Assembly (NCBI GenBank): GCA_024401335.1
Contig: JAKSLH010000003.1
Location: forward strand, 124,001 to 188,000
Direction of reading: 5' to 3'
Origin: Bacteroidales bacterium
GTDB lineage: Bacteria; Bacteroidota; Bacteroidia; Bacteroidales; Marinilabiliaceae
DNA length: 64,000 nucleotides
In this document: piece after piece, positions 34,081-43,175 of the stretch
Layout: each line of letters starts with the position of its first letter
Numbering within the stretch: the first letter of the stretch is position 1
The notes under the pieces: model-generated
The model's input: only the letters and a program-made list of their open reading frames with translations
Told to the model about the DNA's origin: nothing
The model's database searches: none
Translations under genes and position numbers: made by a program

Positions 34081-34128
34081 ATAGAGAGATACCTATATCA
34101 GAATACCACGTAAATTGACCTATACGCC
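34074..34128 (+). repeat. Left copy of the 55-base direct repeat flanking the defence island
   Basis: It starts ttgacctatagagagatacc and ends aaattgacctatacgcc. It matches the copy at 48,357-48,411 in the same orientation with two substitutions in 55 bases. The copy truncates the mobile-element relic on its left and is 15 bases before the amidase start on its right. This could be an attachment-site or insertion duplication; no recombinase gene is visible between the copies. Confidence 0.85.
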
Positions 34129-34143
34129 TAAAAACTTAACGAT

Positions 34144-34551
34144 ATGAGAGAAATAAACGAGATAATAATACACTGCACTGCAACGCCTGAAGGGCGTGAA
34201 GTGAGTGCAGACGAGATTCGCAGATGGCACAAGGCGAGAGGCGTCAACGTCATAGGCTATCACTACGTGATACACCTCGATGGACGTGTAGAGAATGGCC
34301 GGAACATTGAAGCCGTAGGTGCACACTGTGAAGGTCATAATGCCAACTCGATAGGAGTTGTGTATGTCGGTGGTCTGGCAAAAGATGGCAAGACACCCAA
34401 GGACACCAGGACAGCGAAACAGAAAGCTGCGTTGAAATGGTTGGTCGGTGGCTTAGTGGTTCACTTCGGTGCTTCGGTGCATGGGCATAATGAGTATAGT
34501 GACAAGGCTTGTCCGTGCTTCGATGTCGGGAGTGAGACTTGGGGTAAGTAG
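34144..34551 (+). CDS. Phage-type N-acetylmuramoyl-L-alanine amidase
   Basis: A 135-residue single-domain amidase_2/PGRP-fold enzyme that cuts the amide between MurNAc and L-Ala in peptidoglycan. Zinc ligands appear as the His of EIIIHCTATPEG, a His near HCEGHN and the Cys/His of the C-terminal HNEYSDKACPCFDVG; YHYVIHLDGRVENGR is typical of the family. No signal peptide, so release would need a holin, as in a phage lysis cassette. It is the only plus-strand gene in the island and has its own terminator. It is likely a prophage or conjugative-element remnant (endolysin). Confidence 0.9.
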   Translation: MREINEIIIHCTATPEGREVSADEIRRWHKARGVNVIGYHYVIHLDGRVENGRNIEAVGAHCEGHNANSIGVVYVGGLAKDGKTPKDTRTAKQKAALKWLVGGLVVHFGASVHGHNEYSDKACPCFDVGSETWGK

Positions 34552-34557
34552 AAAAGA

Positions 34558-34593
34558 AAACTCGGATCTGCGGTTTATGGCAGTTCCGAGTTT
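34558..34593 (+). terminator. Terminator after the amidase gene
   Basis: The outer arms aaactcgga / tccgagttt and an inner ctgc / gcag pair form one long hairpin followed by a T run on the plus strand. It begins 7 bases after the amidase stop and separates it from the convergent membrane-protein gene. Confidence 0.88.
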
Positions 34594-34617
34594 TTTTATT
34601 AGTGGGTTGAGGAAGTG

Positions 34618-35364
34618 TCATTTTAGTTTCTGTGGAATGCTACTGAAGTCTAACTTGGACAAAAAATGCAATACCACAATTATTAATCCTGCAATAAAAA
34701 AGGTATTAGCTATTTTGAGATAATCTTCTATTGTCATTGGCTTGGGGTCAAAAGCGATTATTCCCCAATATGTAAGATAATAATACAAAGCGCAACCAAA
34801 GTATATTGTCAAAATCAATACTTTTAAATAGTTAGAAAGACGCCTTAATCTTCTAATCTTTCTTTTGTGTTTATTATGCCAATCACTATTGTTGTCAATC
34901 AAAAATTTCCCATCAAGAACTTTACCTTCAATACTAATATTGGTCCCTGTATGATATATCAAAAAAACAGCGCCATCTTTGGGCTCTAAATGATCCAAAG
35001 TTATATTGCGATTAGGACTTAGCTTAATCTTATTGCTCTCATCAGTTATCTTGTCTATTCCAGCATCCAAAATAGAACCATTATCTATATTTTTAACAGA
35101 TAGGTGCTTCTCGACAAGATCACTATATCTAATTGTGTGTTTTCCATCGTTCCAAATAGTAACCTTTGAACAAAAAAGATTTTTTATTTCCTTGTCTTTA
35201 AAAGAAAGTTTCATTTGTTCATGAATAGGCACCCCACTCTTCAACAAAGGGTAAGTGCGAACAATGCATCTAAGCTTCTTTTTTCTTGCAAATTTATCGT
35301 ATAAGTACAAAAACAAAGCAACAATGGATGCTATAGAAGCTATTATTGACAAAATATTATTCAT
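34618..35364 (-). CDS. Small three-helix membrane protein, unknown
   Basis: 248 residues, no family recognised. An N-terminal transmembrane helix (about residues 3-24), a roughly 145-residue soluble middle with beta-rich text (LFCSKVTIWNDGKHTIRYSD, GAVFLIYHTGTNIS), then a basic stretch KHKRKIRRLRRL and two C-terminal helices (about 178-200 and 215-236). The sequence is clearly more AT-rich than the flanking core genes. It lies 93 bases downstream of brxL on the same strand, so it may be the last gene of the BREX transcript or an independent island passenger. A membrane effector is possible but not shown. Confidence 0.6.
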   Translation of the reverse strand: MNNILSIIASIASIVALFLYLYDKFARKKKLRCIVRTYPLLKSGVPIHEQMKLSFKDKEIKNLFCSKVTIWNDGKHTIRYSDLVEKHLSVKNIDNGSILDAGIDKITDESNKIKLSPNRNITLDHLEPKDGAVFLIYHTGTNISIEGKVLDGKFLIDNNSDWHNKHKRKIRRLRRLSNYLKVLILTIYFGCALYYYLTYWGIIAFDPKPMTIEDYLKIANTFFIAGLIIVVLHFLSKLDFSSIPQKLK

Positions 35365-35457
35365 GTTATTATTTTAAACCGTTATAAAACCTTGATTATT
35401 AAGGCTTGATTTATTCACGCAATGACAAGTTGTCTTTGTTATGACAATTCCATAATT

Positions 35458-36873
35458 TTACTTCATATATACCACAGGCATATCAGTTTTGTATTCAGGA
35501 TCTAGCAAATGAAGTTGTTCGCGGATTATCCCACGGCGGCGAATTGCGGGTTGCAAACAGAATGTGTCGAAGTCACTCTTGCTTACATCTTCTACCTTAG
35601 TCCAATGTGGAAACAAAAGCTTCATGTAGGCCGTCGCAATACGCTTGATAGCTGTAGAGTCTCGCATATCTGCCTTGCCTTCATAACATATAAGTTTATC
35701 GAAGAGTTCACCGTAAACATTCTGAACACGGAGATTATGCATAACTTCAGAGAAGTATTCCATGTTCATTGTCCAACCTTTGTAAATCATGTCCTTGTGG
35801 ATGCGAGGTAAATACCATCCCTCTATGAAACAATGGAATCTATCAAGCAGTGCTGATTCATTAAACGATGTTGGTAATTCCTTGAAATAGCATTTGTTAC
35901 GTGGTCTTCCATCTGTAATCTCAATGTTGCCCATTAATATTAGGCCACACTCCGATGTGAATTCCTTGTCTCCGATGGTTGCTTTTGCCTGTTCTAGGTA
36001 TGATTTCAAGGCGCCTTGTAACTCGTCTGGCTCTTGGAAAACAATTGTTTGTATTTCATCGAATCCACAAAAGTCATGAGTTTTCAATATGCCAGCTTGG
36101 TCCTTTGCACGGTCATAAAAAAGTTTTGCACGTGTCACCTTACCGCCACTTACAAGCCAACCATACTTACTGATGTTGTTGAAAACGTATGATTTGCCAG
36201 TCCCTTTGGGTGCAAGCTCAATAACATTGAGACGAGGTTCAACAAATATCAGCAAACGAGTTATGAATTCAAGTTTCTGATGCATACTATCAAATGAGTC
36301 CGGTTCATACTCCATAGAGGAGATAATGAGATCGAGCCATTCTTCAGTCGAAAAATTCTTTCTAACTTCCTGAATGAAACTTACATCGATTGTCGTATAT
36401 GGTTTAAATGGTTTGAAGTCGACCATTTCAACGTGACTCTTCTTCCCCTCATCATCAGGAAGAAGACACATCTTAATGATACCCCACATCTCACCATCAA
36501 CAAGTTCTGGATGCTTAGCTGCTACATAGTCAGGAATCTGTCCTTCACGTTCCTTTATTCCTAAATCTGGAATTCCAAATCTTCGTACATTATGTACTAG
36601 ATCGATGTTAACAGAAAAGCGAGTTAGCAAGGTGACTTCCTGTCCTGATATAAGTGAACTTCGAATGTCACCAGTAGGCATGACCGTATTGAGGAAACTT
36701 GTTAGAGCTGCACGGTCTATTTCCTCGCCTCTCGCAAATCGTTTCAATAAGTAATCCTTTACAAACGAAGGTAGATTCCGACCAGCAAAGAGGTTATTAG
36801 TTGTAGCGCTGTCCTTATAAAGAGACTGAGCTCCTAGATATGTTTTAACTTTGTTTACTATACTTTCATTCAT
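35458..36873 (-). CDS. brxL: BREX AAA+ protein BrxL, short form
   Basis: A 471-residue AAA+ ATPase matching the BrxL family. Walker A is APKGTGKSY (Lys about 227) in the context NVIELAPKGTGKSYVFNNIS; Walker B is the acidic pair in DFCGFDEIQTI (about 268-276). The next block (ECGLILMGNIEI, FNESALLDRFHCFIEGW) also follows the family. BrxL of type 1 BREX is about 680 residues with a Lon-like C-terminal domain; here the protein ends at 471 with VVYMK and I see no Lon protease region. It is last in the operon, 2 bases after pglZ. Known BrxL proteins bind DNA as hexamers and are needed for phage resistance. Confidence 0.88.
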   Translation of the reverse strand: MNESIVNKVKTYLGAQSLYKDSATTNNLFAGRNLPSFVKDYLLKRFARGEEIDRAALTSFLNTVMPTGDIRSSLISGQEVTLLTRFSVNIDLVHNVRRFGIPDLGIKEREGQIPDYVAAKHPELVDGEMWGIIKMCLLPDDEGKKSHVEMVDFKPFKPYTTIDVSFIQEVRKNFSTEEWLDLIISSMEYEPDSFDSMHQKLEFITRLLIFVEPRLNVIELAPKGTGKSYVFNNISKYGWLVSGGKVTRAKLFYDRAKDQAGILKTHDFCGFDEIQTIVFQEPDELQGALKSYLEQAKATIGDKEFTSECGLILMGNIEITDGRPRNKCYFKELPTSFNESALLDRFHCFIEGWYLPRIHKDMIYKGWTMNMEYFSEVMHNLRVQNVYGELFDKLICYEGKADMRDSTAIKRIATAYMKLLFPHWTKVEDVSKSDFDTFCLQPAIRRRGIIREQLHLLDPEYKTDMPVVYMK

Positions 36874-36875
36874 GA

Positions 36876-39284
36876 TTAAAATGCGAATAGGTCGTCTTCT
36901 TGAGCGGCCATTTTAATGTTTATAGTAAATGATTTTGTCTGAGTTCCGACATGTAGTGTCACAGTGGTCACATCCTTGTTGAGATTAAGACGATCGCTTG
37001 AATACGTCACTCCATGTTTTGCAAGACCATACATGTGGCCATCATATTCGAGCATAGGGAACGCTGAAACATTGCCATTTATGTTAATCTCTACAATTGG
37101 ATTGGCTTCGGCCACATCAAATGTCTTTAATGTAGCTTGCCATGAAGTAACCATCTTGTCTGGTGAGATAATAAGCACAGGAACAAGTTGTTCTTCTGGA
37201 GTACAACCACCATGACAACCCATACCATCAGGAACTTTCTTAAGCAATGATTCATGCTTTAAAGCACATAGTATTTTTTTTCTATCACTGTCTATGACAA
37301 TGTATTTGTCATCGTTGACAACTAATGTCTTTAAAGAAGTTTCAGCTATACGCCCCCAATGGTCAGAAGAATATCCACTTAGATTATGACCTTGACACAG
37401 TTGAGAGAGATATGAAATGCCATGATCTGAGATGATGGCAATCTTTTCACCAGGATGGTCAATAAGAATCTTGGTAATAACCTTTCTGACCTCTACCATA
37501 TCCTCGATTACATACTGAGGATATGGTCGAATTTTGTGGGCAGCTTCGTCAAGATCTCCAACTTTGTATAGGTTTTCGCCACCTAAATTCTGAATATTGA
37601 CTTTGTTTATGTCAGTACGAGAAGGCAGTTTGGCTGTAGCAATAAAGGCTTCGTTAAGATAGTAGCCATCTTGCTCGTGTTCCTTGACAATCTGTTGGAT
37701 GAATGGAATCCAGTCAACACCAAGTCCATCAATCCAATAATAACTACTTATGTCTGGGCGATTGTACAAAAGGGTGCGGGTATCGGAAAATTTCGAAGCC
37801 CACCCATGATGAGATAATTCGTTTTTATTTTTGTCTTCAATATACTGAGATATAGCATCCGTATATTTGTTGGATATTTTAGCTTCTTTGTAGCAGTCGA
37901 AATAGTCAAGAACCCAGGCTTCCTCTGATGATGCCATAGTTCTGCCGAGATAGTAATATAAATCTGGATATAGATTCAACAAGTCACTCTTTTGAATCTT
38001 ACCCTCACTATACCACTTTAATATAAGTTTTTTCTCTTCAAGAGTAAGCGATGATAGATATCTTATTGCTGATAGAATACCACTGTTACTCTCCTCTTCC
38101 TTAATTTTGTCTATTATGTATTGTTGAACTTCTGTTGGCAGTTCAAGCCCATTTTGGGCTGCCATTTGCATACCTATTCGTCGTTCGGCAATGTGCTCTT
38201 CTGGGTTGTCTAACTTGAATATGGTAATTGCAAGTTCCTTAACGAAAGCGACATCAGAATAACTATTGAGATTTTCTAGTACACGACAAATATACCCCTG
38301 ATTGCAAAACTTACTAGTATAATATTTGGCGAGAAGCCATCGCATGTATGGATTCTTATTCTTGAACCATGTCTCGAAGAATATATTATAGTCAGCAAGA
38401 TTAAATATACCAAACTGAGCATTAAAGAAAGAATCAAACTTAAAGTCTGTAATATCAATTCGTTGAGCAAGTTGTTCCCAATAGTTGCTTTCTTCTTCTC
38501 GATATTCTATGCTGGATAGATCAAGCTGTAATCCTTTAGTCAAAAACTCATAGGCGTTATTACACACACAATAACTAAAAGCGTTATCTGGTTGTGCATA
38601 CTTGGCATGAGCAAAAATTGCAGGGGAAGTCGAAATGATGTTGGATTGCAACTGAGGGAACTGCCAAAAGCTAAGCCACTGAGAAACATTTTCGGCAACA
38701 TTGTATTTCGAATCGAGCCCGCGAACTCCAAATGTTGACTTGTTTGTCAAAATAAGGCGATAGTCAAGTTGACGGTCATCATTATGGAAATACCAAATAA
38801 ACGATTGAGAATCGTCTTTGAAATGTTCCATTTTGCCTTGAAGTCCGACAATTGGAATATATACACGTTGTTGTTTCTCAAATCCAGTTCTTGATGTGTC
38901 AAAACTCTTAATGGTATTAATAAGCGAATTGAACTCTGCTTTTTCAGGAGAGTTGTTGTAGAAACGAGCAAGTTCTGAGAATGGCATAATTACCCGATAT
39001 TCAGATGGAGTCTTTGTAATAACTTCCCGAATATCATCTGCCAAACGCTTATGGGTAAGCATTGTGTCTGGGTAATCGACGTCCATCCAATTCTCTAAAC
39101 GTTCGATGTCCATGTGCGGAATGTGCATTAAATCTTCGACAAATCTACAGCAATCACGGAAATTGTCGAATAGCACAAACCTCACTGGGAATCTATTGGC
39201 CGTACTTGCACCTGCGCCAACAATGTGACGGTCGGAGTCAAGCCTGTCTTTTAATTCTTCGTATGTATTAAACTGCTCGTACAT
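36876..39284 (-). CDS. pglZ: BREX alkaline-phosphatase-fold protein PglZ
   Basis: 802 residues. The PglZ core is of the alkaline-phosphatase superfamily. The nucleophile-region motif WIDGLG is around residue 518 and the metal-binding motif IISDHGISYL around 617-626; a further conserved His appears in GCHGGCTPEEQLVP near residue 700. The first roughly 500 residues are helical and variable, as usual. PglZ is the family-defining gene of BREX; purified homologues act as metal-dependent phosphodiesterases or nucleases. It is separated from brxC by only 3 bases. The C-terminal beta region (INGNVSAFPML) may bind a partner. Confidence 0.88.
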   Translation of the reverse strand: MYEQFNTYEELKDRLDSDRHIVGAGASTANRFPVRFVLFDNFRDCCRFVEDLMHIPHMDIERLENWMDVDYPDTMLTHKRLADDIREVITKTPSEYRVIMPFSELARFYNNSPEKAEFNSLINTIKSFDTSRTGFEKQQRVYIPIVGLQGKMEHFKDDSQSFIWYFHNDDRQLDYRLILTNKSTFGVRGLDSKYNVAENVSQWLSFWQFPQLQSNIISTSPAIFAHAKYAQPDNAFSYCVCNNAYEFLTKGLQLDLSSIEYREEESNYWEQLAQRIDITDFKFDSFFNAQFGIFNLADYNIFFETWFKNKNPYMRWLLAKYYTSKFCNQGYICRVLENLNSYSDVAFVKELAITIFKLDNPEEHIAERRIGMQMAAQNGLELPTEVQQYIIDKIKEEESNSGILSAIRYLSSLTLEEKKLILKWYSEGKIQKSDLLNLYPDLYYYLGRTMASSEEAWVLDYFDCYKEAKISNKYTDAISQYIEDKNKNELSHHGWASKFSDTRTLLYNRPDISSYYWIDGLGVDWIPFIQQIVKEHEQDGYYLNEAFIATAKLPSRTDINKVNIQNLGGENLYKVGDLDEAAHKIRPYPQYVIEDMVEVRKVITKILIDHPGEKIAIISDHGISYLSQLCQGHNLSGYSSDHWGRIAETSLKTLVVNDDKYIVIDSDRKKILCALKHESLLKKVPDGMGCHGGCTPEEQLVPVLIISPDKMVTSWQATLKTFDVAEANPIVEININGNVSAFPMLEYDGHMYGLAKHGVTYSSDRLNLNKDVTTVTLHVGTQTKSFTINIKMAAQEDDLFAF

Positions 39285-39287
39285 AGA

Positions 39288-42200
39288 CTACTTTTTTAGT
39301 ATTGCATCGAGAATTGTGATATTATCAAGATCACACAGTGTCTCTAACAACCTTTTTGCTTCTTGAATTGTACCTATCTTTTTGATTCGTTCACGAGCAC
39401 TATCTTTCTTTTGTGCTATTATGTTGTTTTCTGTCTCAACCGTCTCTATTTTTTCATTGTTATCATGATTGTCATCATTCCTATTTTCATTCTCAGGTTC
39501 AGGGACAGGCTTCGAAGTGGCAATCCTCCAATTTTTTAACTGCTCGATGACAGCCGCTTCTTTCCATAATCCAGCTTCTAACTCCATGTGTCGCCTGATG
39601 TACTCAACAGCATCGTTGTAATCATTATCTGAGAGATTGACTATTTCGTCAGCCAAAAGGAAGTTGTGAAAACCGTTCTCAAAATAATTCTCTGTTTTAT
39701 CAAGAAGAGTCGCATATTCATACTTCACTTCTGTAAGTAGACTATCAGTTTCTGATAGAAGGGCTGGATTTTTCGTACCGATCTCTTCACAAATTGCTAT
39801 GATATTGTCAGTCAACTTGCAAATTTTATCCTTGCATTTAATACTTTGGAGTTTATCAGAATGTTTAAGTGTCCATAAAGGATATCCTACTTCTTTACAA
39901 TATGCTCTGCGTAAAGCCCAACGAGTGTCTGTTAGACTTGAAACATCCTTGTAATCCTTAAGTTCATTAAGTTTGAAAAGAGAAATTAGTCCCTTCGCAA
40001 TAGAGCCTTCTTCCTTGGTTTCGAACTTAACATCAACCTTATGGTTGTTACCGCTACCTCCATTTTCCCATATCTTGAAAGTATCGGCAACAAGTTCTAG
40101 CATTCGCTGAGCATTGATAGGCTTTCCGTTGGTGTCGAATACCTTATCAACATAAGGTTTCAGAGCGAAAGACACCAAGCCATAACCCGAATGCGAAGGG
40201 AAAAGGCCGTAAGGTGCTTTCGTTAGATCTCGAAGTTTATCAGCAAGGTTGAAGTTTGTTGTCTTATCGGAGTGCTCAATTTTTGATTTAACAAATTGGA
40301 ATACAACATAAAGAGGGTGTGTTTTGTCTATGTCTGATTTAAAATTGAGATTGTCATCAACACTGTCTTGAAGAAGAAGTGACATGTGCTTGGCTGGACC
40401 AGTACAGCGTGATGAAATTTCATCCTTGGTATTAAACGAAAGGACATTATCTGCAGTACCTCTAGAGTGTTGCTTAACCCAATATGTCTGAGTATTACCA
40501 AGCCTAATTATATCACACGACTCAGGGCCTTTGCTGAAAATGCGAGGTGCTATAGTCGTATTTATTGTAACAGGTAATTGTCTTACAGATAGTGTAGAAC
40601 AATCATTTTGGATGTATAAAGTACATGTGTTTGCCTTCATGTTCTTCACCCAGTCAGAAATGATGGCTTTAGCATTGTCTGTATGAGATTTTGTTTGGTC
40701 AGCGAATCCATGTTGGTTGGCGCACAAGGCATTTGCTTGATATTCTATAAATCTGTCGAAATCTTGACTGCCTAGTTGCGCATCAAAAACTAGGAAAGCA
40801 ACATTCTTGAACCGATCATCAGCGGACGCTTTTGTCGCGATAGCCTTCAATGATGCAAGTTCGTTATTAGTTCTAGCCATCATCAAAGCCATAAAGACCT
40901 CGTAATCCGCTGCTTGAGACAATCCATTCTCTACCTTATTCAACAAGGTGTGTTCATTTGTGTCTTCGGAATAAAAATCGAATTTATATGGTCTGTTAAC
41001 ACCCTTGAAGAGTTTGTCAAATTCTTTTTGAGCGGAATCTCCATAATGAAGAATTTGAGATGTATATTTAAAATCGTTACTCAACAGTTTTGCCTTGAGA
41101 GTTTCAATCTCCTTTGTGTCGAGGGCTGAAAAACGAATTTCATAAATACCTTGAGGTGAACGTTGAACGACACTCTCATCGTTTATCCATGATAGGATAT
41201 CATCCATCTCTGCATCTATAGGAGTGCCTACGTACATATTCCGTATGTTCTCTTCACTAGGAGTAACGGTTTCGTGGTTTGCTATATTGTTGAGGGCATT
41301 TAGCAACAAGATAGATTTAAACACAGCTAAATGTTTTTCGCTCTTGTTCGCCACATGCAGTCTATATGAGTTGAATCGTTCTGTGACTATGCCATATTTT
41401 GTGACTTTGCTATTAAACTCATCAAGAACAAAATCCCACAGATAATCACTAGTAATCATATCTGCGTTAGCAAATTTTTGTTCGTTGTCAAGGAATTCTC
41501 TAATAGCAGGGTTACTACCTAAGAATTCAAATACACTTCGAGACGACGAACCAGCTTCACGTGCATAGTATGTCGCCAAATTAGCTGTTGATGGATGTAC
41601 CGGGAATAATTGCTTAAGGTCGTTGACTGTTTCTGATGGATTGTTAGAAGTGGATGCATACTTCTCATAGACCTCACGCATCTGAGCAAAGTATTTATCG
41701 GTCATCCCATGATAAGCCTTAAAAGCTTCTGTGCTCTCATCCTGTTCGTGAATGAACTTACGAGACATGATTTTAAATGCACTGACAGGCTCCATGTTAT
41801 ATTTCATGAAGCGATATCGACCCATTGTTTTTGTTCTGTCTTCTGCCTTAAGATTATCGAGGGCAGACGGATGGGCAATATGGAAGAAATATGAATTATT
41901 CTTCATATCCATCGTTCCTTCTGCAAGCTTCTGTAAGTCGACAAGAAGAGATAGTACGATATCAGATGTCATCACGTCGGTAAACTCATCCCAAATCAGT
42001 AATATACCACTGTACTCTGTAGTTCTTGCGAGTTCGTCTTGGACTTCAAAAAACCATTTACAAAGATTCTCTTGCTCAAGACGGACATGAAGACCAGAGT
42101 TTCGAAGAGCATTCTTCATAAGGGTGAGAACTGATGAATCGTATACCTTTAGATCCTTAATGAGTTTATTTCTATCTGGGGCATAAGACTGAAGCTCTGC

Positions 42201-42737
42201 ATCGTTTAAGATGATATTATCCCAAATTGCAGGTTGACTCTCTATGTGAGATACAAAATTGTCAAAATCAGTTTTGACAGTTACATTTATATTGGCTTTT
42301 TCAAGAGCCGAATGAACATGACTTTGGATCTGAAGCGAAAGATCGTCACTGTGAGCCATAGAACATTGTCCATACATAGTAACTGGCAAAAGACGAACAT
42401 TACTTCTTAGAGACAAAAGCGACTGTCTAAGTATATCATATTTGCTTGCTCCATATTCATCCTTTAGATAATCGGTTATGTCTTCAACTGGGTCGCAAAG
42501 CAAATGTTTGATTACTGCTGCAGCATGGCTCTTGCCTGTACCATATGTGCCTTCAATCCAAAACGACCGATGTTCGTCAACAGATTTTTTGCTAACAGAA
42601 CTAACTACGGTTTGAAGTATGGAATTAAACTGCTCATTTGGAATAAAGTTTTTCCATTCTCCATCACTTTCAGTCTCTATGTTGTATGCCGATTTCGTTT
42701 CGCGAATCTTTATTGCATCAGAATATTTTGTAGCCAT
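39288..42737 (-). CDS. brxC: BREX large P-loop ATPase BrxC
   Basis: A 1,149-residue ATPase of the BrxC/PglY type. Walker A is GTYGTGKS at residues 63-70, immediately after SFWIE, the position usual for this family. A Walker-B-like LLIWDEFTDVM occurs near residue 245. The text then runs through a helical region with no other known domain and ends in a charged, coiled-coil-like tail (PEPENENRNDDNHDNNEKIE then RERIKKIGTIQEAKRLLETL). BrxC is thought to be the motor or switch of BREX. It follows the small gene by 11 bases and precedes pglZ by 3. Confidence 0.88.
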   Translation of the reverse strand: MATKYSDAIKIRETKSAYNIETESDGEWKNFIPNEQFNSILQTVVSSVSKKSVDEHRSFWIEGTYGTGKSHAAAVIKHLLCDPVEDITDYLKDEYGASKYDILRQSLLSLRSNVRLLPVTMYGQCSMAHSDDLSLQIQSHVHSALEKANINVTVKTDFDNFVSHIESQPAIWDNIILNDAELQSYAPDRNKLIKDLKVYDSSVLTLMKNALRNSGLHVRLEQENLCKWFFEVQDELARTTEYSGILLIWDEFTDVMTSDIVLSLLVDLQKLAEGTMDMKNNSYFFHIAHPSALDNLKAEDRTKTMGRYRFMKYNMEPVSAFKIMSRKFIHEQDESTEAFKAYHGMTDKYFAQMREVYEKYASTSNNPSETVNDLKQLFPVHPSTANLATYYAREAGSSSRSVFEFLGSNPAIREFLDNEQKFANADMITSDYLWDFVLDEFNSKVTKYGIVTERFNSYRLHVANKSEKHLAVFKSILLLNALNNIANHETVTPSEENIRNMYVGTPIDAEMDDILSWINDESVVQRSPQGIYEIRFSALDTKEIETLKAKLLSNDFKYTSQILHYGDSAQKEFDKLFKGVNRPYKFDFYSEDTNEHTLLNKVENGLSQAADYEVFMALMMARTNNELASLKAIATKASADDRFKNVAFLVFDAQLGSQDFDRFIEYQANALCANQHGFADQTKSHTDNAKAIISDWVKNMKANTCTLYIQNDCSTLSVRQLPVTINTTIAPRIFSKGPESCDIIRLGNTQTYWVKQHSRGTADNVLSFNTKDEISSRCTGPAKHMSLLLQDSVDDNLNFKSDIDKTHPLYVVFQFVKSKIEHSDKTTNFNLADKLRDLTKAPYGLFPSHSGYGLVSFALKPYVDKVFDTNGKPINAQRMLELVADTFKIWENGGSGNNHKVDVKFETKEEGSIAKGLISLFKLNELKDYKDVSSLTDTRWALRRAYCKEVGYPLWTLKHSDKLQSIKCKDKICKLTDNIIAICEEIGTKNPALLSETDSLLTEVKYEYATLLDKTENYFENGFHNFLLADEIVNLSDNDYNDAVEYIRRHMELEAGLWKEAAVIEQLKNWRIATSKPVPEPENENRNDDNHDNNEKIETVETENNIIAQKKDSARERIKKIGTIQEAKRLLETLCDLDNITILDAILKK

Positions 42738-42748
42738 AATTCAAGATT

Positions 42749-43174
42749 TTATAACATATAGAATTTAGTAATAGATTCAGTATAATCATTTCTCAATGAC
42801 TCGTCCTGTAACAGATCCCAAAGAGCATTGTCTAAAGAAATACTCTTTATATTCTCACGCACAAACTTGTCATTAGAGACCTTTATAAAAGCATGGCCAT
42901 TAACCCAATTGATATGATAAAAACTTTCACTTCCCATATGGTATATAGGGTAACAAAATGGTGTGCTAACTGAATATTTCTCCTTTAGCTCATCGTACGT
43001 GATGCGTAAATCTTCTAGTTTGAAAATGTTATTAGATACCTTGCCATTATCCACCATCTTTATAATTGACAACAGGAGTGTAGGCTTGGCCAAATTAACC
43101 ATGCCTTTACTCTTTTGACATTTCATAGAGCGTAGAACATCTCTATACATAGAAATTAGCAAAGCATTCTCCAT
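42749..43174 (-). CDS. Small SBD-like (phosphorothioate-binding-domain-like) protein of the BREX operon
   Basis: 141 residues, no signal peptide or membrane helix. The order of conserved text resembles the N-terminal sulfur-binding domain (SBD) of restriction enzymes that recognise phosphorothioate DNA: AKPTLLLSIIKMVDNGKV (residues 29-46; family pattern KP.LLLa.i..i..G), then LRITYDELKEKY, then FCYPIYHMGSESFYHINW (73-90; family PF..L...gfW.l), and NALWDLLQDESLRNDYTESI at the end (family LfelLqD...R..L...li..yf). No HNH nuclease half is present. It lies between brxP and brxC with gaps of 1 and 11 bases. The match is from memory of the family, not a search. Confidence 0.55.
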   Translation of the reverse strand: MENALLISMYRDVLRSMKCQKSKGMVNLAKPTLLLSIIKMVDNGKVSNNIFKLEDLRITYDELKEKYSVSTPFCYPIYHMGSESFYHINWVNGHAFIKVSNDKFVRENIKSISLDNALWDLLQDESLRNDYTESITKFYML

Positions 43175-43175
43175 T

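Noticed and set aside
34144-34551. A complete prophage around the amidase
   Set aside because: No capsid, tail, terminase, holin or integrase gene is visible between 33.6 and 51.7 kb.
42749-43174. The small BREX-operon gene as a DndE homologue
   Set aside because: Size and neighbours would fit, but the conserved text does not resemble DndE; the SBD-like pattern is clearer.
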